Below, one piece after another: positions 1 to 7,687 of a stretch of 64,000 nt of DNA. Source of the stretch: an uncultured Chloroflexus sp. (GTDB taxonomy: Bacteria > Chloroflexota > Chloroflexia > Chloroflexales > Chloroflexaceae). Location: positions 1-64,000 of the forward strand of contig NZ_CAKZNK010000074.1 of assembly GCF_937129525.1 (NCBI RefSeq), in the 5' to 3' direction. Both the position numbers and the translations under genes were made by a program. Under the pieces are notes generated by a model. It was not told where the DNA came from and made no database searches. It saw only the letters and a list, made by a program, of their open reading frames with translations. How positions within the stretch are numbered: the stretch's first letter is position 1; the number at the start of each line of letters is the position of its first letter.

Positions 1-117
1 ATGGTGGGCGGTGGGGCGGATGATTGTGCGGGGATGGGGATGGTGGGCGGTGGGGCGGATGATTGTGCGGGGATGGGGATGGTGGGCGGTGGGGCGGATG
101 ATTGTGCGGGGATGGGA
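1..117. repeat. 39-bp tandem repeat, three copies
   Basis: Three head-to-tail copies of a 39-bp G-rich unit lie at 1-39, 40-78 and 79-117; they are identical except for the last base of the third. The array is probably longer and cut by the window edge. A frame that stays open across the repeats has a repetitive Gly/Trp-rich product and no ribosome binding site, so I treat it as non-coding. Confidence 0.9.
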
Positions 118-148
118 CGTAGGGGCGAATAATTATTCGCCCCTACGT
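117..148. repeat. 32-bp perfect palindrome (GTAGGGGCG family)
   Basis: A perfect inverted repeat with arms reading ACGTAGGGGCGAATAA and its complement. The outer motif GTAGGGGCG...CGCCCCTAC returns at 62335-62363 with a different centre, and a half-copy (CGCCCCTACG) is seen near 264-273. This suggests a dispersed REP/MITE-like element. It could also work as a bidirectional hairpin. Confidence 0.85.
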
Positions 149-152
149 CCCC

Positions 153-262
153 CGCCGCGTCGTCATGATTCCCCATCGGTTCGCCGCGTCGTCATGATTC
201 CCCATCGGTTCGCCGCGTCGTCATGATTCCCCATCGGTTCGCCGCGCCGGCATCATCCCCAT
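153..262. repeat. 29-bp tandem repeat, three full copies plus a degenerate one
   Basis: The 29-bp unit beginning CGCCGCGTCGTCATGATTCC is repeated exactly at 153-181, 182-210 and 211-239. A degenerate fourth copy follows to about 262. The units abut directly with no unique spacers, so this is a minisatellite and not a CRISPR array. Confidence 0.88.
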
Positions 263-268
263 TCGCCC

Positions 269-1075
269 CTACGCCCCACCCCGATACCAGCACGTCGGCA
301 ATGGCAATGCGTTCCTGGTGGTATTGTCACTGTCAAGCGGGTGTGGAAAATCGCGCCGGTAGACTGTGTCGGTCACACGATCACGACGCAAAAAGGTGAA
401 TTCCATCGTTTGCGGAATGACGATGTCACCGATTCGCCTGACTGCGCGCCGGTTGTTGGGGTGAATGTGAACGCAGGCATGCGTTTGCAATACCTTCTCA
501 AGCGCTCGACTGGCTGTGTGAAAAAACCACTTATTCCACAACTGGTCGAGATGATGCAACTCCAGGACAATAATCCGAAACCGGTTGAGCAGCGCTACCG
601 GTGTCGCCAGCAACACCTCATATTCCGCTCCTTCAATGTCCATCTGCAAGAGGAGATCGCTCGTTTCGTCCCCGGCCAGCGATTGCGTGACCCAGTCGGC
701 AAGAGTGATGAACCGGCCATCGCTGTAAGCGCCAACGAACAGCTTGCGGAAATGAAATGCCGGATGTTGTGTCGCCGGCCCATCGACCGAGGCGTCGGCC
801 ATGAAGACCTGCATGCCTCGTTCGGCGCAGGCGCGCTCAAATTCGGAAACCGGGCCGACACCGGGAGAAAAGCAGGCCACGATCCCTGCCAGATCATCCG
901 GAACGAGGTACCCTCCATCACCGGGTGGGCCGAGCCGGATGAAAGGTACCGGTGGCGCGAGCGGATGAAGCTGATGAATCAATCCTCGCAATCGCTCCGG
1001 TGGCGTGAGGTTTGTCGGGAACATCCGGGCTAATGCGAAGAGCTGGATGAACCATTGCAGGATAACTTGCTTCAT
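269..1075 (-). CDS. FkbM-family SAM-dependent methyltransferase
   Basis: About 268 residues. The segment LLLQMDIEGAEYEVL in the middle is the signature of FkbM-type (Methyltransf_21) methyltransferases, which usually O-methylate sugars or lipid-linked glycans. An upstream GDGGYLVP stretch fits the SAM-binding part of the same fold. I chose the ATG at 1075 because a good promoter lies just upstream (1114-1141, minus strand); the frame can be extended to a TTG at 1141, but that codon falls inside the promoter. The gene stands alone next to the repeat cluster, so its substrate cannot be inferred from neighbours. Family assignment is fairly sure; substrate is unknown. Confidence 0.8.
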   Translation of the reverse strand: MKQVILQWFIQLFALARMFPTNLTPPERLRGLIHQLHPLAPPVPFIRLGPPGDGGYLVPDDLAGIVACFSPGVGPVSEFERACAERGMQVFMADASVDGPATQHPAFHFRKLFVGAYSDGRFITLADWVTQSLAGDETSDLLLQMDIEGAEYEVLLATPVALLNRFRIIVLELHHLDQLWNKWFFHTASRALEKVLQTHACVHIHPNNRRAVRRIGDIVIPQTMEFTFLRRDRVTDTVYRRDFPHPLDSDNTTRNALPLPTCWYRGGA

Positions 1076-1113
1076 GAGAAATACATCGTAATTGATACTA
1101 CCGCTCGGTCGTA

Positions 1114-1141
1114 ATTGTATCAGTTGCGGTTGCGTTGTCAA
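1114..1141 (-). promoter_or_regulatory. Promoter of the FkbM-type gene
   Basis: On the minus strand a -35 TTGACA (1136-1141) is followed after 16 bp by a -10 TACAAT (1114-1119). Transcription would begin near 1107, giving a leader of about 30 nt before the ATG at 1075. Confidence 0.6.
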
Positions 1142-1298
1142 TCGGGGACAATTGCCGACCGGTTCTTGCCAACGCGCTGCGCGTCATTTGCCCTCAATTC
1201 AGCATGCCCCGGTCGGAAGCAAACAGGACATAGGCGGGAGTGATCTCTTGATTTCGGAGCGAACGGCATCATGCGCAGTGTACGATCATCTTGCCCGC

Positions 1299-1634
1299 TT
1301 AACGCACTTCCACTCGCGACAGCGCATTCAAGATCACCACGCCAATCAAAATAAACCCAATTCCAATCCAGGCCCAGCTATCGAGTTGTTGGCCATAGAT
1401 CATCCAGGCAATCAGGGTGATCAAGACAATCCCAATCCCCGACCAGATCGCGTAGGCGATGCCGACCGGTATCGCTTCCAGAGCCAGCGACATGGCGTAG
1501 AACGAGATCCCATAGCCGGCGACCACGATGATCGACGGCCACAGGCGGGTAAAGCCAGCGCTGGCTTTCAGGGCCGAAGTTGCCGCCACTTCGCTCAGAA
1601 TAGCGATCAGCAGAAAGAGCCAGTACTTTGTCAT
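1299..1634 (-). CDS. Small multidrug resistance (SMR) family exporter, EmrE/Qac type
   Basis: A 111-residue protein with four hydrophobic segments, the usual SMR length. It has the membrane-embedded acidic residue of the family (Glu15 in ILSEVAAT), which exchanges protons for cationic drugs. The segments GFTRLWPS and [18 protein letters not shown] closely match EmrE/QacE signatures, so the quaternary-ammonium exporter subtype is favoured over SugE/Gdx. The start at 1634 is set by an AGGAG motif a short distance upstream; a longer open frame further upstream has no ribosome site and does not resemble the family. The protein acts as a dimer in the cytoplasmic membrane. No partner SMR subunit lies nearby. 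Confidence 0.9.
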   Translation of the reverse strand: MTKYWLFLLIAILSEVAATSALKASAGFTRLWPSIIVVAGYGISFYAMSLALEAIPVGIAYAIWSGIGIVLITLIAWMIYGQQLDSWAWIGIGFILIGVVILNALSRVEVR

Positions 1635-1778
1635 AATTCGATCTCCTGGGTAAAACATGCTTATCACAGCAAAACAAAACGACCAGCGCGCGCCGCGAGC
1701 AGCGCCTACCACTGCCGTCAGGCGCCACGTCAGCACGCAGGGTAAACGGCAAGAGGTGCCAGAGAATGGAATGGGAAC

Positions 1779-2660
1779 TTAATCTGGAGCGGTATGTTTG
1801 GGCAGAATACGGTTCAAGAGAGGGTTAGGAAAGCGACGGGCCAGGGTAATGGCGCAGAAGGTTTCGGCCAGATCCGGCAACCTGGCATACTCAACCAGGA
1901 TACCGCTCTCTAACTCATCGTTTACCACGATCGGCGGCAGCACTGCCAGTCCGTTGTGTTCGCGCGCCACGAGACGCAACATCGCCATATCGTCAACTTC
2001 GGCCACGATCCTGGGTTGAATCCCCAGTCGATGAATCAGAGCGTCGAATCCAACCCGGATCGTCGATTCTGGCGCCGGTACGACTAATGGCTCGCGCTGC
2101 AACAAAACCTCGAAGGGCATCTGATAACGCGCCGGATCGGGACGACCGATCAATCCCACCGGTTGAGTGTCGATAACCTGAACGATCCACGGTGTCGATT
2201 GATCGCGCGGTGGTGGGATGTCCGAAAGCACCACGTCAAGCTCATACAGCTTCAAACCACTCAACAGCTCGTCGAGAGTTCCCGAATGAATGATTAATTT
2301 GACATCGCCATCGCGGAGCAGCGGACGCAAGAAGCGTAATTGAAAATTGCGCGAGAGCGTGGCCAAAGCGCCCGCGCGCAAGACCGGCTGCTGATTGGCG
2401 GACAACCGTCCAAAGGTACCGAGCAATTCATCGCCTTTGGCAAAGATTGCATCGGCAAAGTCGAGCGCAATGTGACCAGCCTCGGTTAACACCAGGCGGC
2501 GACCCACGCGCTCGAAGAGTGGCTGGCCCAGATACTCCTCGAGCGCGCTGATCTGCATCGATAGCGCCGATTGAGCGATGTTATGTTTGCGCGCAGCGCG
2601 CGTTAAGTTCCCTTCGTGCGCCACAATCCAAAAATAGCGGAGATGATGGTAATTCAACAT
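1779..2660 (-). CDS. LysR-family regulator, NhaR-like
   Basis: A 293-residue LysR-type regulator. The N-terminal winged helix-turn-helix (MLNYHHLRYFWIVAHEGNLTRAAR, then the ALSMQISALEEYLGQPLFER recognition region) resembles NhaR more than typical CbbR or CysB proteins. A LysR-substrate effector domain follows from about residue 90. It is divergently transcribed from dabB-dabA across a 369-bp region, the classic arrangement for a LysR protein that controls its neighbour. NhaR responds to Na+ and pH in enterobacteria; a role in sensing bicarbonate, pH or ions here is inference. Family assignment is secure; target and ligand are inferred from position. Confidence 0.9.
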   Translation of the reverse strand: MLNYHHLRYFWIVAHEGNLTRAARKHNIAQSALSMQISALEEYLGQPLFERVGRRLVLTEAGHIALDFADAIFAKGDELLGTFGRLSANQQPVLRAGALATLSRNFQLRFLRPLLRDGDVKLIIHSGTLDELLSGLKLYELDVVLSDIPPPRDQSTPWIVQVIDTQPVGLIGRPDPARYQMPFEVLLQREPLVVPAPESTIRVGFDALIHRLGIQPRIVAEVDDMAMLRLVAREHNGLAVLPPIVVNDELESGILVEYARLPDLAETFCAITLARRFPNPLLNRILPKHTAPD

Positions 2661-3029
2661 ACGATGGTGTGTATGGTCAGGTCAGCATCACGAGGCAATC
2701 TATGCCCCAGCTTGCGATTGGTTGATGGGCAGCGTTGCCAGAGCCGCATGCTCCCATCGCTCATAAGCCGATCTGCGTGTTGATACTGACTTCCTTGCCC
2801 TCGCGTTTCTTGCAACCGGTCGATCCGATTACCAGTATGCCAGATCGCGTTCAGGCTCGCAATGGGGGTTGGCGCTGCAACACTCCGCTTGCTGTGTGCG
2901 AGCGAACTGTCGGAGTGGTTAATGTTCTTTTAGATAGAACATATTTTTAAAATACATATATTTTACTGATTATTCTTGGCATGATACTATCCAGACATCG
3001 ACCTTTGACACCAAGGAGGTAACGACGGT
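2661..3029. promoter_or_regulatory. Divergent regulatory region between the LysR gene and dabB
   Basis: No gene is seen in these 369 bases. Near dabB the sequence becomes A/T-rich and holds three half-sites in alternating orientation: TATTTT (2942-2947), AAAATA (2949-2954) and TATTTT (2959-2964), which form two overlapping inverted repeats. They overlap or abut a possible -35 (TTTACT, 2962-2967) that is 17 bp from an extended -10 (TG at 2982-2983, TACTAT at 2985-2990). This looks like a LysR-type activation site placed at about -44. The promoter call is tentative. Confidence 0.5.
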
Positions 3030-4610
3030 ATGGGTATGGATGGAGGGCTGGCACTCATCGGGTATCTCGCGCCGCTGCTGCTGCTGCTCGCGGCAGCAGC
3101 AGCGGCGCTCAACCTGGTGCGGACGGTTGAGTTGACGTTTCAGTTGGGGCGTGCCGTCAGTTTTGGCGCATTTGGCTTGATGCTGGCATTGGGGATCGTA
3201 GTCTTCACCGGAGGACCGCTGGTCAGTCCCCTGATCGGAGTCGGCGAGATCGGCTTCACGCTGCGGCTCGATGCGCTCAGCGTCATGATGTCGTGGCTGG
3301 TCACGCTGTTGGGTGCGCTTCTGATCCAGTTCAGTCGCAACTACCTCGATGGCGATCCGCGCCAGAAGATCTTTTTCATCCGCTTGTATACTACCCTGGG
3401 CGCAGTGCTGCTCATGGTGTTGTCCGGCAATCTCTGGCAACTGGTGATTGCCTGGATTGGCACCAGTCTGGCGCTGCACGAACTGCTGGTCTTCTACCCT
3501 GATCGTCCGCGCGCAATTCGCGCTGCGAGCAAAAAGTTCATCGTTGCCCGGATTGGCGATCTGAGTTTGATCACCGCTGCGGTAGCGCTGGCGCAGACCT
3601 TCGGCACTACCGATCTCGGCCAGCTCCGCGAAGCTGCGCGCGCTGCGCTGGCTGACGGCGTGGCGCCTGCCGGCGCGGTCGTTGCCGCTATCCTGATCGT
3701 CATTGCGGCGGCGCTCAAGTCGGCAATGTTTCCCTTCCACGGCTGGCTGCTCGAAGTTATGGAGACGCCGACACCGGTTTCTGCGCTACTCCACGCCGGT
3801 CTACTCAATGCCGGTATCTTCCTGGTTGTGCGCTTCGGCGAATTGACCTTCCTGGCGACGCCAGCGCTCCTCTTGCTGATCGGGCTGGGCGGTTTGACTG
3901 CAATCATAGCTTCATCATCGATGATTACCCAGAGCAGCGTCAAGGTTTCACTCGCCTACTCAAGCGCAGCTCACATGGGTTTCATGCTAATGCTCTGCGG
4001 GTTTGGCGCTCATACCGTTGCGCTTATGCACCTGATCGCGCACTCCTGCTACAAGGCGCACGCCTTCCTCTCGTCGGGTAGCATTATCGAGTATGTGCGC
4101 AACACCGGTATTCAGAAACTGGATAAGGCGCCAAATCCGCTGGCCTTGATTGTGAATATGGTCATTGCGGTGGCGATGTTTGTAGCAGTTGCCACGGTCC
4201 TGGGCATCGATATTACGAAGCGACCAGGCGAGACGGCAATGATCACCATCTTTATGACTGCAGTCGCCTACCTTTTGGTGAAGGGCAATACCGGCAAAGC
4301 TCCACTGATGGTCATTGCGCGCACAATGGGAATGGCGGCGCTAGTAACGATTGCCTTCTTCATCCTGGAAGTAGTGGCCGAAGCGTCGCTCGGTCAGGCT
4401 GTGGCAGTCTATCCACCACTCGATAGCGTGACGTGGATTGCCGTGGTCACAGCAGTCATCATCTTCGTGGCTGTGATGGCGTTCAGCGCCTTCCTGCCCG
4501 CACTGGTCAATCGTCCCGTCTGGCGCGTGTTATACGTTCACCTCAAGAATGGCTTCTACGCGAACGCCCTGTTTGATCGGTTGCTCGATACGTTGCGGTT
4601 AGCGCGGTAA
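3030..4610 (+). CDS. dabB: DabB, membrane subunit of the DabAB inorganic-carbon accumulation complex
   Basis: A 526-residue polytopic membrane protein of the NADH:quinone oxidoreductase chain L/antiporter family, shorter than NuoL or MrpA. It has the conserved core with a lysine-bearing helix (SAMFPFHGWLLEVMETPTPVSALLHAG) and a later SCYKAHAFLSSGSI segment. A protein of this kind directly before a DUF2309 protein defines DabB, the proton-conducting partner of DabA. The ATG at 3030 has a strong AAGGAGGT (3013-3020) at 9-nt spacing. About 105 bases separate it from dabA, and the two are probably cotranscribed. Known role of the family: energy-coupled conversion of CO2 to bicarbonate in the cytoplasm. 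Confidence 0.93.
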   Translation: MGMDGGLALIGYLAPLLLLLAAAAAALNLVRTVELTFQLGRAVSFGAFGLMLALGIVVFTGGPLVSPLIGVGEIGFTLRLDALSVMMSWLVTLLGALLIQFSRNYLDGDPRQKIFFIRLYTTLGAVLLMVLSGNLWQLVIAWIGTSLALHELLVFYPDRPRAIRAASKKFIVARIGDLSLITAAVALAQTFGTTDLGQLREAARAALADGVAPAGAVVAAILIVIAAALKSAMFPFHGWLLEVMETPTPVSALLHAGLLNAGIFLVVRFGELTFLATPALLLLIGLGGLTAIIASSSMITQSSVKVSLAYSSAAHMGFMLMLCGFGAHTVALMHLIAHSCYKAHAFLSSGSIIEYVRNTGIQKLDKAPNPLALIVNMVIAVAMFVAVATVLGIDITKRPGETAMITIFMTAVAYLLVKGNTGKAPLMVIARTMGMAALVTIAFFILEVVAEASLGQAVAVYPPLDSVTWIAVVTAVIIFVAVMAFSAFLPALVNRPVWRVLYVHLKNGFYANALFDRLLDTLRLAR

Positions 4611-4715
4611 CTGTTCTCTGCGCGCTCGACAGATACGGGCGCGCAAGACCACAAGGTCGGTGAAGCTGTTGTGTGCTGTCGTCAGTGTGCGATATTTGCT
4701 GGAGGAATGAATACC

Positions 4716-7247
4716 ATGACGCTGGTTGAGACCAATATCAAAACGCTCCCGAAGATGTCGGCGCCGGTTGATGATCTCTCTGCCGAGAAGATCCTTGCAG
4801 CGGCCAGGCTTGCCGAGCAGCGCATTGCGCCGTTGTGGCCACTGCGCACGTTCGTCGCGGTTAATCCATATCTCGGCCTGATCGATCACTCGTTTGCGCA
4901 GGCAGCGCAACTGTTGGCGCGACGGGCCGGCGCCAAAATGACCGCGCCACGTTCGTTCTACGCCCAGGCCATCCAGAGTGGTCGTGTCACCGACGATGAC
5001 CTTGCGGCGGCGATTGCCGAAGGTATTCCCTTTCCCGGCGCGCCGAACAGTGTGGCGGCACTGAAGACCTTTGCGTTGAGTGGCGCGCCCGATCCGGTCT
5101 TCAAGACGCTGCCGACTGTAGCTGATGTGGCGTATCAGGTAACCGGCGTCAAATGGACTGATATAGTCACCGATACGATTTCGAATTGGGCCGGAGCGTA
5201 TTTCGATCTGGGTCAGTCATACTGGCGGTCACCCTGGGCGCACCTGCCGGCATACGAGGCCTGGCGCGCCGAAGCTGCTTTTGACCGCGCGCCACTGGTG
5301 CGGGGGGCGCGCGGTTTTCGCCGGGCTTTGCGCGAATTGCCGACCACAGCAGCCGAGACGATTGTCAGCGCGATTAAGCTGTTGCAGATTCCGGCTGATG
5401 GTCTGGAAGCGTATATGCACCGTCTCCTGCTGTCGATCCACGGCTGGGCCGGTTATGCCCGCTATCTGCGCTGGAATGCCGAACTGTACGGCGGTGAAGA
5501 TCAGACCTTGACCGATCTGCTGGCGATTCGGCTGGTATGGGAAGTGGCGCTCTGGCATAGTTTCGCCAGCAGCGGTTTGGCCGAACACTGGCAGCAGCGC
5601 AAGAGTGAACTGGTTAACACTCAAGTGGAAGAGGCGACCAAACGCGCGCTTGACGGCGATCTGCTGCTCCAGCGCGCTTTCGAGAAGGCGTATCAGCGTC
5701 AGTTGTTTCAACGCCTCGGCCAGCCAGCTCCGGCAGCGGTTACGCGCAAACGAGCGCAGGCGGCATTCTGCATCGATGTTCGCTCTGAGATCTTCCGCCG
5801 CGCGCTTGAGACAGTGAGCGATGAGGTTGAGACTATCGGCTTTGCCGGCTTCTTCGGTTTTCCCATCGAGTACGTACCGATGGCCGAAACGCGCGGTGGC
5901 GCCCAGTGCCCGGTCTTGTTAACGCCCCAGTTCGTGATCACCGAGTCGGTGGCTGGCGCCAGCGAAGCAGAAGTCAACGCGGCCATCGAGCGCCGGTCAA
6001 TGCGCCAGCGCGTGGCCAAAGCCTGGCGAATGTTTAAGTTTGGCCCCGTCTCGTGTTTCGGGTTTGTCGGCCCGGTGGGATTAGGCTATCTCTACAAACT
6101 AACCTTCGACACACTTGGCATTACGCGACCGGTGCCGCATCCGGCTACGTTCGGTCTCAATGCCGCTACCCGTGCCCGCGTCAAGCCGAGCCTCGAACCG
6201 CGCTCAGCCAACGGTCGCGTAATCGGCATGACACTCGCGCAGCGGATTGCAGCCGCAGAAGGTGCGCTCAAGGCAATGTCACTGACCGATCATTTTGCGC
6301 GCCTGGTGCTGCTGGCCGGTCACGGCTCAACCACCGTCAACAATCCGCACGCAACTGGTCTCGACTGCGGCGCCTGCGGCGGCCATACCGGCGAAGCGAA
6401 TGTGCGGGTCGCCGCGCAGATCCTCAACGATCCGGCGGTGCGGGCCGGTTTGCGCGAGCGTGGCATTGAGATACCCGCTGATACGATCTTTCTCGCCGGA
6501 TTGCACGATACCACTACCGATGACGTTACCATCTTCGATCAGGACGATGTTCCCGTCAGCCACAAGGCCGATCTCCAGCAGTTGATCGCCGATCTGAATG
6601 CTGCCGGTCGATTGGCCCGCGCCGAGCGCGCTGCGCTGCTGAAGATCGATAACGGACGTGACATCGATCGGGAAGTGCGCCGGCGCAGCAAAGACTGGTC
6701 GCAGGTGCGTCCGGAGTGGGGTCTGGCCGGGTGTGCCGCGTTCATTGCCGCGCCGCGAAGCCGCACTGCCGGGGTGAAACTCGATGGGCGGACATTCCTG
6801 CACAACTACGAATGGCGGCAGGATGATGGTTTTGGTGTGCTGGAGCTGATCATTACCGCGCCAATGATTGTCGCGAGCTGGATCAACCTGCAATACTACG
6901 GCTCGACCGTCGATAATCAGGTCTTCGGCAGCGGCAACAAGACTCTGCACAACGTGATCGGCACACTTGGCGTGCTTGAAGGCAACGCGGGCGATTTGCG
7001 CGTCGGCCTGCCCTGGCAATCAGTACACGACGGTGAACGGTACGTTCACGAACCGATGCGGTTGCACGTGGTGATTGAAGCGCCAATTGACGCGATGACC
7101 GCGATCATTGCCCGCCACGAACAGGTGCGCCAGTTGCTCGATAACGGCTGGCTCTACCTCTTTGCAATGGATGATCGCGGCAAGGTAACGCACAAGTATG
7201 CCGGCAATTTGCAGTGGGAAACGCTAGAGCCGGCGAGCGCAGCATGA
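4716..7247 (+). CDS. dabA: DabA, zinc-dependent subunit of the DabAB inorganic-carbon complex (DUF2309/UPF0753)
   Basis: An 843-residue peripheral membrane protein of the DUF2309 family, distantly related to beta-carbonic anhydrases. The four zinc-site residues described for DabA are intact: Cys352 and Asp354 in AAFCIDVRSE, His536 in LLAGHGSTT, and Cys551 in GLDCGACGG. The 15-residue gap from His to the second Cys matches the characterised Halothiobacillus protein, as I recall it. I chose the ATG at 4716 (MTLVETN) because the GGAGG at 4701-4705 sits 10 nt upstream; an ATG at 4707 is too close to it. With DabB it is expected to make bicarbonate vectorially. In a phototroph using bicarbonate-fixing carboxylases this would supply their substrate (inference). 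Confidence 0.95.
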   Translation: MTLVETNIKTLPKMSAPVDDLSAEKILAAARLAEQRIAPLWPLRTFVAVNPYLGLIDHSFAQAAQLLARRAGAKMTAPRSFYAQAIQSGRVTDDDLAAAIAEGIPFPGAPNSVAALKTFALSGAPDPVFKTLPTVADVAYQVTGVKWTDIVTDTISNWAGAYFDLGQSYWRSPWAHLPAYEAWRAEAAFDRAPLVRGARGFRRALRELPTTAAETIVSAIKLLQIPADGLEAYMHRLLLSIHGWAGYARYLRWNAELYGGEDQTLTDLLAIRLVWEVALWHSFASSGLAEHWQQRKSELVNTQVEEATKRALDGDLLLQRAFEKAYQRQLFQRLGQPAPAAVTRKRAQAAFCIDVRSEIFRRALETVSDEVETIGFAGFFGFPIEYVPMAETRGGAQCPVLLTPQFVITESVAGASEAEVNAAIERRSMRQRVAKAWRMFKFGPVSCFGFVGPVGLGYLYKLTFDTLGITRPVPHPATFGLNAATRARVKPSLEPRSANGRVIGMTLAQRIAAAEGALKAMSLTDHFARLVLLAGHGSTTVNNPHATGLDCGACGGHTGEANVRVAAQILNDPAVRAGLRERGIEIPADTIFLAGLHDTTTDDVTIFDQDDVPVSHKADLQQLIADLNAAGRLARAERAALLKIDNGRDIDREVRRRSKDWSQVRPEWGLAGCAAFIAAPRSRTAGVKLDGRTFLHNYEWRQDDGFGVLELIITAPMIVASWINLQYYGSTVDNQVFGSGNKTLHNVIGTLGVLEGNAGDLRVGLPWQSVHDGERYVHEPMRLHVVIEAPIDAMTAIIARHEQVRQLLDNGWLYLFAMDDRGKVTHKYAGNLQWETLEPASAA

Positions 7248-7269
7248 TAAGCTGACTGCTGTCAGCGCG

Positions 7270-7300
7270 CAGAGACGGGGCAACGCTCCGTCTCTGTTTT
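7270..7300 (+). terminator. Rho-independent terminator after dabA
   Basis: A perfect 9-bp stem (CAGAGACGG at 7270-7278, CCGTCTCTG at 7288-7296) with a 9-nt loop is followed by TTTTGTT. The loop and inner stem (ACGGGGCAACGCTCCGT) resemble a hairpin between pdxS and pdxT at 54391-54415. Confidence 0.88.
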
Positions 7301-7687
7301 GTTATCATCGATCTCCTTGTCGGCAAACGGCATCTGCGTGAGCGCCGGCTAGAGGATGCGCATGTCCGTTTCGGCCCGGCTGGCAGACACTACCGTAGCC
7401 GATTGTGTAATGCATTGGTTATTGCGGTATGTTATACTGTGCGCATTACCCGATTATCGAACAATCTCGTCGATGCTTTGCGTCTGATGAAAAGAATAAA
7501 CATTTTGCTGCGCAGATCCTTCTTTTTTTATCTGTGCTAAGTGGAATATCATGCGATAATCGATTATAGTTGCAAATTGACTGAAAATGACATCTTTCTA
7601 ATTGAGTAGAATGTATTGTGCTATAATTAGGATTATACTTCTCAGCATTGTATCTAATTCAGTACTTCCGCCAGGATAGGGGGCGCT
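7301..7687. other. A/T-rich intergenic region before the WXG100-type gene
   Basis: No gene or RNA is recognised here. The base composition becomes clearly more A/T-rich from about 7480 on. The only signal I see is the extended -10 at 7619-7627, listed separately. Confidence 0.5.
7619..7627 (+). promoter_or_regulatory. Extended -10 promoter of the WXG100-type gene
   Basis: TGCTATAAT gives a consensus -10 (TATAAT, 7622-7627) with the extended TG. No convincing -35 is present at 17 bp. Transcription would start near 7634, about 54 nt before the ATG at 7688. Confidence 0.5.

Noticed and set aside
11-226. Open frame across the tandem repeats as a gene
   Set aside because: The product is only the translated repeat, with no ribosome binding site and no conserved features.
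1-262. CRISPR array suggested by regular short repeats
   Set aside because: The 39-bp and 29-bp units abut with no unique spacers, and no cas genes are nearby; these are tandem minisatellites.
341-1033. Long open frame opposite the FkbM-type methyltransferase
   Set aside because: It has no recognisable domain, while the minus-strand frame has the DIEGAEYE signature and a promoter.
3030-4610. NuoL of respiratory complex I
   Set aside because: The protein is shorter than NuoL, no other nuo genes are present, and a DUF2309 protein with an intact zinc site follows, which defines DabB.
4671-4715. Earlier starts for DabA (4671 or 4707)
   Set aside because: The GGAGG at 4701-4705 is downstream of the first and touches the second; only 4716 has normal spacing.
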